A stretch of 38,564 bases of DNA, taken from the NCBI GenBank assembly GCA_947426355.1, contig CANEDU010000004.1:1-38564 (forward strand), given 5' to 3'. The notes under the pieces were generated by a model, which saw only the letters and a list, made by a program, of their open reading frames with translations, did not search any database and was not told the DNA's origin. Source of the DNA: an uncultured Adlercreutzia sp. (GTDB lineage: Bacteria > Actinomycetota > Coriobacteriia > Coriobacteriales > Eggerthellaceae). A program made the translations under genes and the position numbers. Shown piece by piece: positions 31,581 through 38,564 of the stretch (position 1 is the stretch's first letter; every line of letters starts with the position of its first letter).

Positions 31581-32294
31581 CTACAGGTTCAGCGCCTTCT
31601 TCAGCGAAGACACGCGGCGGCGGGACACCGGGATTTTCTCCTCCACGCCGTTCAGGGTGAGCAGCAGGGTGCCGCCCGAGACCGACTCAATCTCTTCCAC
31701 CATAGACAGGTTCACCAGATAACCGCGATGCACGCGGAAGAATCCGTGGCCGTCGAGACGCTTCTCCAGCTGAGCCAGGCTCACAGTAGAGAAGTAGCGG
31801 TCGGTGTCGGTCTGCAGGTAGGCGTAGTCATCGCGGGCCATGACGAAGCGAATCTTGTCGATGCCGATGAGAATTTTCTTGCCGCCCTTTTCCACGGGAA
31901 TGCGCTCGGACTTGTGGGCCTGCAGATGCAGGGCCACCTGCTCGCGCACGCGGGCGATGGCCTGGGCCAGACGCTCGGTTTCCACGGGCTTGACCAGGTA
32001 ATCGATGGCGTTAACTTTGAAGGCGTCCAGGGCGTGCTCGCTGTAAGCGGTCACAAACACCACCGCCGGCGGGAACTTCAGATGCTGCAGGGCCTCGGCC
32101 AACTGCAGGCCGGTGGCCTCGGGCATGTTCACGTCCATGAACATGACGTCGCAGGGGTACTCCTTCAGCTTTTCGATAGCCTCGCGCACGTTGGCCGCTT
32201 CGGCCGTCACTTCAACTCCGCCAACCTCGTCAAGAAGGAAGCGCAGTTCGGAACGAGCAGGAGCCTCGTCGTCAACGATGATTGCGTTAAGCAC
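31581..32294 (-). CDS. LytTR-family response regulator
   Basis: From the GTG at 32294 the protein has 237 residues (MLNAIIVDDEAPARSEL). This start has GGAGG 5 nt upstream; a TTG four codons earlier has none. The receiver domain has D9/D10, phospho-acceptor D54 (VMFMDVNMP), Thr in FVTAYSEHA and Lys in DYLVKPVE. The C-terminal LytTR DNA-binding domain (about 135-237) includes IRFVMARDDYAYLQT, FFRVHRGYLVNL and PVSRRRVSSLK. No partner kinase is adjacent. TAGAAT at 32340-32335 is a candidate -10. Targets are unknown. Confidence 0.92.
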   Translation of the reverse strand: MLNAIIVDDEAPARSELRFLLDEVGGVEVTAEAANVREAIEKLKEYPCDVMFMDVNMPEATGLQLAEALQHLKFPPAVVFVTAYSEHALDAFKVNAIDYLVKPVETERLAQAIARVREQVALHLQAHKSERIPVEKGGKKILIGIDKIRFVMARDDYAYLQTDTDRYFSTVSLAQLEKRLDGHGFFRVHRGYLVNLSMVEEIESVSGGTLLLTLNGVEEKIPVSRRRVSSLKKALNL

Positions 32295-32399
32295 GTCGTC
32301 CTCCAAATTATGAACCTCGGATTACTTTCAACGTATTCTATAGCACAGCTGCCGCCCCGTCATGGCCGACCATGAGGAAACCATGGGTTAATTCCAGAT

Positions 32400-32452
32400 G
32401 CGGGCAGCAAAGGCCCGCCAGCGCAAAAGCGCCCCCGCAAAGGCAGGGGCGC
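32400..32452 (-). terminator. Tandem terminators of the symporter gene at 32504-33820
   Basis: The first hairpin on the minus strand is GCGCCCC/GGGGGCGC (32452-32446 with 32436-32429) followed by TTTTGCG. The second is GCGGGC/GCCCGC (32418-32413 with 32405-32400), with a 7-nt loop. Confidence 0.75.
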
Positions 32453-32503
32453 AAGGATGCACGTCAGCAAAGGCACGGAGGAAGTCCGCGCGCAGAAGCG
32501 CTT

Positions 32504-33820
32504 TTAGACGGCGGCTGCCTGCTTCTCGGCCTTCTTGGCCTTGCGAGCAGCGGCCCGCTTCTGCATGGCATCGACGCAGGTGGCCACGGCGGCATCGCCG
32601 GTGACGTTCACGGTGGTGCGCATCATGTCCAGAATGCGGTCCACGCCGGCGACGAGGGCCACGCCTTCCACAGGCAGACCCACAGACTGCAGCACCATGG
32701 CGAGCATAATCATGCCGCTCCCCGGCACGCCAGCGGTGCCGATGGAGGCGAGCACCGCGGTCATGACGATGGTCAGCTGCTGGCCAATCGACAGATCGAT
32801 GCCAAACACCTGGGCAATGAAAATCGCACATACGCCCTGGTAGATAGCCGTGCCGTCCATGTTGATAGTGGCGCCAAGCGGCAGCACGAAGGACGTAACC
32901 TCCTTCGACACCCCCATCTTCTCGGTGCATTCCATATTGATGGGCAGGGTACCCACCGAAGAGGCCGACGCGAAGGCGAAGCCCATAACCGGCATCTCGC
33001 CCTTCAGGAACTTCAGCGGATTCATGCGGGCGAAAATTTTGATAATGCCCGAGTACACCACGACAATCTGCACGATCATGGCCACGTAGGCCACCACGAT
33101 AAGCCACAGAAGCGGGCGCAGCACATCGATGCCGTTGTTAGCGATAACCGGGCAGATAAGGCCGAACACGCCGAAGGGGGCTACCAAAATGATGCCGCGC
33201 ATGATGGCGATGCACACATCGGACAGGGAATTGCAGATCTCAATGACCGGCTTGGCCTTCTTGCCCGCGGCAATCATACCGAAGCCGAAGACCACCGCGA
33301 TAACGATAACCTGCAGCATGGTGGCATCGGCCATGGGCTGGAAGAAGTTCGACGGGAACATATTCACGATGGTGTCGATAAGCGAGGGCGGCTCGGCAGC
33401 TTCGTAGGAAAGCTCGTCGGAGGGCATGGTGTAGCCCGCGCCCACGTTCATCACATTCGCGAAAATAAGACCGAGCGTGACGGCGCAGGCGGTGGTAGCC
33501 AGGTAGAACAGCACCGTCTTGCCGCCGATGGCGCCCACTTTCTTCACGTCGTCCAGCGAAACCACGCCGGCGATGATCGAGAACAGCACCAAGGGCACGA
33601 CGATCATCTTAATAAGGTTCAAGAAGATAGTGCCGAAGGGCTTGATGTAGGTGTCGGCAATTTCCGGCGCTCCCTGCAGCGCCATACCGGCCAGCACGCC
33701 CAAGATGAGCGCAATGAAAATCCAGGTGGTCAGTGAAAGACGCCTGAACCAAGGTTTGGGCTTTTGAGGCTCTTCGGCGGACGCGATATCCGTCGAGACA
33801 GTTGTGGAGGCATCGCTCAT
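32504..33820 (-). CDS. Dicarboxylate/amino acid:cation symporter (DAACS family)
   Basis: From the ATG at 33820 the protein has 438 residues with a ribosome site AAAGGAAGAG. Eight TM helices and two hairpin loops are expected. Family motifs are present: the serine-rich loop ASASSVGTLPIN, GATINMDGTAIYQGV (NMDGT, sodium and substrate site) and ASIGTAGVPGSG, the second hairpin. The last residues are basic (RAAARKAKKAEKQ). It imports glutamate/aspartate or C4-dicarboxylates with Na+ or H+; which one is not resolved. The frame stays open far upstream (to 35449) only as a shadow of the peptidase gene. TATAAT at 33863-33858 is the likely -10. Confidence 0.94.
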   Translation of the reverse strand: MSDASTTVSTDIASAEEPQKPKPWFRRLSLTTWIFIALILGVLAGMALQGAPEIADTYIKPFGTIFLNLIKMIVVPLVLFSIIAGVVSLDDVKKVGAIGGKTVLFYLATTACAVTLGLIFANVMNVGAGYTMPSDELSYEAAEPPSLIDTIVNMFPSNFFQPMADATMLQVIVIAVVFGFGMIAAGKKAKPVIEICNSLSDVCIAIMRGIILVAPFGVFGLICPVIANNGIDVLRPLLWLIVVAYVAMIVQIVVVYSGIIKIFARMNPLKFLKGEMPVMGFAFASASSVGTLPINMECTEKMGVSKEVTSFVLPLGATINMDGTAIYQGVCAIFIAQVFGIDLSIGQQLTIVMTAVLASIGTAGVPGSGMIMLAMVLQSVGLPVEGVALVAGVDRILDMMRTTVNVTGDAAVATCVDAMQKRAAARKAKKAEKQAAAV

Positions 33821-33857
33821 GGCGGCTCTTCCTTTCCCTGAAAAAATACGTGAAGTC

Positions 33858-33863
33858 ATTATA
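33858..33863 (-). promoter_or_regulatory. -10 box for the DAACS symporter gene
   Basis: A perfect TATAAT on the minus strand lies 37 nt upstream of the start codon. It is divergent from the peptidase promoter about 60 bp away. Confidence 0.5.
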
Positions 33864-33922
33864 AGCGGGAAGGTAAGAAAAGGGAACGTACCGTCATCGC
33901 TTACAGCCGCGCAACAAAGCAC

Positions 33923-33951
33923 TTGATGAGGAGCCGATTTTTTCGTATTGT
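33923..33951 (+). promoter_or_regulatory. Promoter of the M20 dipeptidase gene
   Basis: TTGATG (33923-33928), a 17-bp spacer and TATTGT (33946-33951) make the best -35/-10 pair in the window. Transcription would start near 33958, giving a leader of about 67 nt. Confidence 0.55.
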
Positions 33952-34024
33952 CCGCATAATGAGTTTTGCTGGAAAGAGGAGAGATTTCCTGTGCTCTGCA
34001 GGAGCCTTGTCGAAAGGACACACC

Positions 34025-35431
34025 ATGAATCGCGAAGACATCATCGCGGCGGCGGATGCCTACCTTGACGAGCATTGGGACGATGTCGTGGCCGACATCG
34101 CCAAGCTTGTAGAAATCCCCAGCATCGAGGATTTGGCGGCCGCCGGTCCGGGCGAGCCCTACGGCCCCGGTCCCGCCAAAGCGCTTGCCAAGGCATTGGA
34201 GGTTGCCGAAAGCCACGGCTTTACCGCCACCAACTGCGACGGCCATGTCGGGTTCGCCGACCTTGCGGGCGAGACCGACACGCAGCTCGGCATCATCGGA
34301 CACGTGGACGTGGTGCCCGCTGGTCCCGGTTGGTCTTTCGAGCCCTTCGCCGTCACGCGCAAAGACGGCTTTCTCATGGGCCGCGGCTGCCTCGACGATA
34401 AAGGGCCTTCCGTAACCGCTTTGCACGCCGCGAAGTGCCTGGCCGGCATGGACGTGCCGCGCCCTTACACCATCCGCTTCATCTTCGGGGCCAACGAGGA
34501 AACTTCCATGGCCGACGTGATGTACTATCGCGAGCACTACGCCGACCCGGCCTTTATCTTCACTCCCGACGCCGACTTCCCCGTCTGCTACGGCGAGAAG
34601 GGCGGCTACGACGGGTGCATCACCAGCCCGGCCATCATCGACCCGGTCATTCTTGAGTTCGACGGCGGCGGAGCCACCAACGCGGTGCCCGGCAACGCCA
34701 CGGCCCTCGTGCGCGGCGATGCCTCCAAGCTGCCGCCGGCCGAGCGTTTGACCATCGCCGATGCGGGCGACGGCCTGATTCGCATTACGGCCGAAGGCGT
34801 GAACGCCCATGCGGCTTGGCCCGAGCGAGGCATTTCCGCCATCAAGCTCATCGTGGACTACCTGCTTGAGAACGGCCTGTGCAACGAGCAGGAGCGCGAG
34901 TTCCTCGAGCTGGACCAGAAGCTCGTCAGCTACACTGACGGCTCGGGCGTGGGCATCGCCACCGCCGACGAGTACTTCGGGCCGCTGACGGTGGTGGGCG
35001 GCACCATTCACATCGTGAACAATCGCCTGATACAGACCATGGACAGTCGCTGGCCCACCTCGATTACCGCCGAGGAGATTACCGCGGCCATGACCAAGCT
35101 CACCGACGCTATTGGCGCAACCTTCGAGAACACCCTGCTCATGGAGCCTTTCCTGGTAAAGCCCGACGACAAGGAAATTCAGGTGCTGCAGGACGCCTTC
35201 CAGTACGTCACCGGCGACACCGAGCACAAGCCCTTCACCATCGGCGGCGGCACCTATGCCCGCGAGTTCTCCAAGGGGGCGTCGTTCGGCGTAAACATGC
35301 CCTGGATCGAGAACCCCGATTGGGTCGGCGGCGAGCACGGCCCCGATGAGGGCGTTTCCGAAGAGCTGCTGAAGACGGCGTTCCGCATTTACGTGCTGGC
35401 TCTGTACGAGCTCATGCAGCTGGATCTGTAG
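34025..35431 (+). CDS. M20 family metallopeptidase, PepV/Sapep-like dipeptidase
   Basis: A 468-residue protein from the ATG at 34025, chosen for GAAAGGA upstream; the longer frame begins before the promoter -10. Dizinc ligands appear in order: IIGHVDVVPAG (His and Asp), GCLDDKG (Asp), GANEETSMAD (catalytic Glu and metal Glu), TPDADFP (Asp) and GGEHGPDEG near the C-terminus (His). NAHAAWPERG lies in the lid/dimer domain. This motif set is that of PepV-type dipeptidases that cut dipeptides in the cytoplasm. It probably supplies amino acids from imported peptides. Confidence 0.93.
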   Translation: MNREDIIAAADAYLDEHWDDVVADIAKLVEIPSIEDLAAAGPGEPYGPGPAKALAKALEVAESHGFTATNCDGHVGFADLAGETDTQLGIIGHVDVVPAGPGWSFEPFAVTRKDGFLMGRGCLDDKGPSVTALHAAKCLAGMDVPRPYTIRFIFGANEETSMADVMYYREHYADPAFIFTPDADFPVCYGEKGGYDGCITSPAIIDPVILEFDGGGATNAVPGNATALVRGDASKLPPAERLTIADAGDGLIRITAEGVNAHAAWPERGISAIKLIVDYLLENGLCNEQEREFLELDQKLVSYTDGSGVGIATADEYFGPLTVVGGTIHIVNNRLIQTMDSRWPTSITAEEITAAMTKLTDAIGATFENTLLMEPFLVKPDDKEIQVLQDAFQYVTGDTEHKPFTIGGGTYAREFSKGASFGVNMPWIENPDWVGGEHGPDEGVSEELLKTAFRIYVLALYELMQLDL

Positions 35432-35470
35432 AAGCCCGGCCAGATTCAAACCTCACAAGCCCACAACAAC

Positions 35471-35505
35471 AAGGCGCCTCCGCTTCGGCGGGGGCGCCTT
35501 CGTTT
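35471..35505 (+). terminator. Terminator of the dipeptidase gene, UUCG tetraloop
   Basis: A 13-bp stem (35471-35483 with 35488-35500, one G-U pair) is closed by a C(TTCG)G loop, a very stable tetraloop, then CGTTTC. It begins 39 bp after the stop codon. Confidence 0.8.
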
Positions 35506-35531
35506 CATGGTGGCTTCCCCGTAAACGCAAC

Positions 35532-35562
35532 GCGCCCCCGGTCATGGCTGAACCGGGGGCGC
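35532..35562 (-). terminator. Terminator of clpB
   Basis: A perfect 11-bp stem GCGCCCCCGGT/ACCGGGGGCGC with a 9-nt loop lies 24 bp after the clpB stop. On the minus strand it is followed by GTTGCGTTTAC, with no clean T-run. Confidence 0.65.
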
Positions 35563-35586
35563 TTACGGTGAAAGGAGGTATCGGGT

Positions 35587-38418
<2,832 letters not shown>

Positions 38419-38448
38419 TTCGTTCTCCTTGTTTGAAACTCTCCGGGG

Positions 38449-38564
38449 ACGAGACCACGCGGTATTCTGATTCGCTCAGACAGTCCTCGCTTTGTGAAAC
38501 AGGACGTTGAGTCCTGTTTCAGTCGCTGCGGAACTCGCTCGGTCAGAACACCCCGTGTTCTCGC
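38449..38564. repeat. Palindromic repeat element, copy 2 (reaches window edge)
   Basis: Terminal arms (38449-38470 and 38543-38564) pair at 18 of 22 positions. The inner stem TGAAACAGGAC/GTCCTGTTTCA (38495-38505, 38511-38521) is perfect. The blocks CTGATTCGCTCA...CTCGCTTTG (38467-38494) and GTCGCTGCGGAACTCGCTCG (from 38522) match copy 1 almost exactly. It lies 31 bp upstream of the clpB start and may continue past the edge. Confidence 0.8.

Noticed and set aside
33821-35449. A 543-codon N-terminal extension of the DAACS symporter
   Set aside because: It is the antisense of the dipeptidase gene; a ribosome site and family start support 33820.
38419-38564. HspR (HAIR) or HrcA (CIRCE) operator before clpB
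   Set aside because: Neither CTTGAGT-N7-ACTCAAG nor TTAGCACTC-N9-GAGTGCTAA is present; the inverted repeats there belong to the dispersed element.

Overview
The window is GC-rich, tightly packed bacterial chromosome. The gene set (a molybdenum-cofactor MobB-MobA fusion beside a multi-cluster ferredoxin, hydrogenase-maturation genes, a Bce-type peptide-detoxification module, PepV-like dipeptidase, ClpB with an acidic tail, Ala-rich linkers in many proteins) best fits an anaerobic gut actinobacterium of the class Coriobacteriia, probably Eggerthellaceae. This is inferred from content and style; there is no rRNA or other marker in the window to fix the genus.

Layout, left to right. Almost everything is on the minus strand. 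1-546 is the N-terminal part of an HtrA-like membrane-anchored protease cut by the window edge. 725-1696 is a histidine phosphatase. 1882-4293 is a polar amino-acid ABC importer (binding lipoprotein, permease, ATPase) behind a promoter with a palindromic operator candidate. 4419-6887 is mobBA plus a ferredoxin-type protein. 7017-8531 is an alanine/glycine:cation symporter with a long, fold-rich leader. 8794-12658 holds an AroK-like kinase, a DUF2207 membrane protein and two TrkA-type proteins. 12732-14634 holds a lysozyme-like secreted protein and a CorC-like CBS protein. 14740-17094 is a pair of bacterial PH-domain membrane proteins. 17304-22511 is a complete Bce-type module: response regulator, short-loop histidine kinase, FtsX-type permease, ATPase, and a previously easy-to-miss 32-codon membrane peptide overlapping the ATPase start. 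22677-23120 (+) is yqeY. 23372-24946 is a lower-GC patch with a GIY-YIG nuclease and a Fic protein. 25149-29066 is hypD, hypC, hypF. 29238-31160 is glucose-6-phosphate isomerase. 31581-32294 is a LytTR regulator, 32504-33820 a dicarboxylate/amino-acid symporter, 34025-35431 (+) an M20 dipeptidase, and 35587-38418 clpB.

How the genes work together: amino-acid and peptide handling dominates (ABC importer, two sodium-coupled symporters, dipeptidase), with envelope-stress and antimicrobial-peptide defence (HtrA, Bce module, ClpB) and cofactor and metal-centre assembly for anaerobic redox enzymes (MobBA, HypCDF).

The most unusual signals are non-coding. A palindromic element of about 110 bp is present twice (11111-11220 and 38449-38564). 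Its single-stranded blocks are conserved, while its inner 11-bp stem has a different sequence in each copy yet pairs perfectly in both. Other structured repeats are three 28-bp units at 23238-23361 next to the GIY-YIG gene, and a 36-bp inverted repeat around an AT-rich core at 31339-31507. No CRISPR array, tRNA, rRNA, prophage or transposase gene was found.
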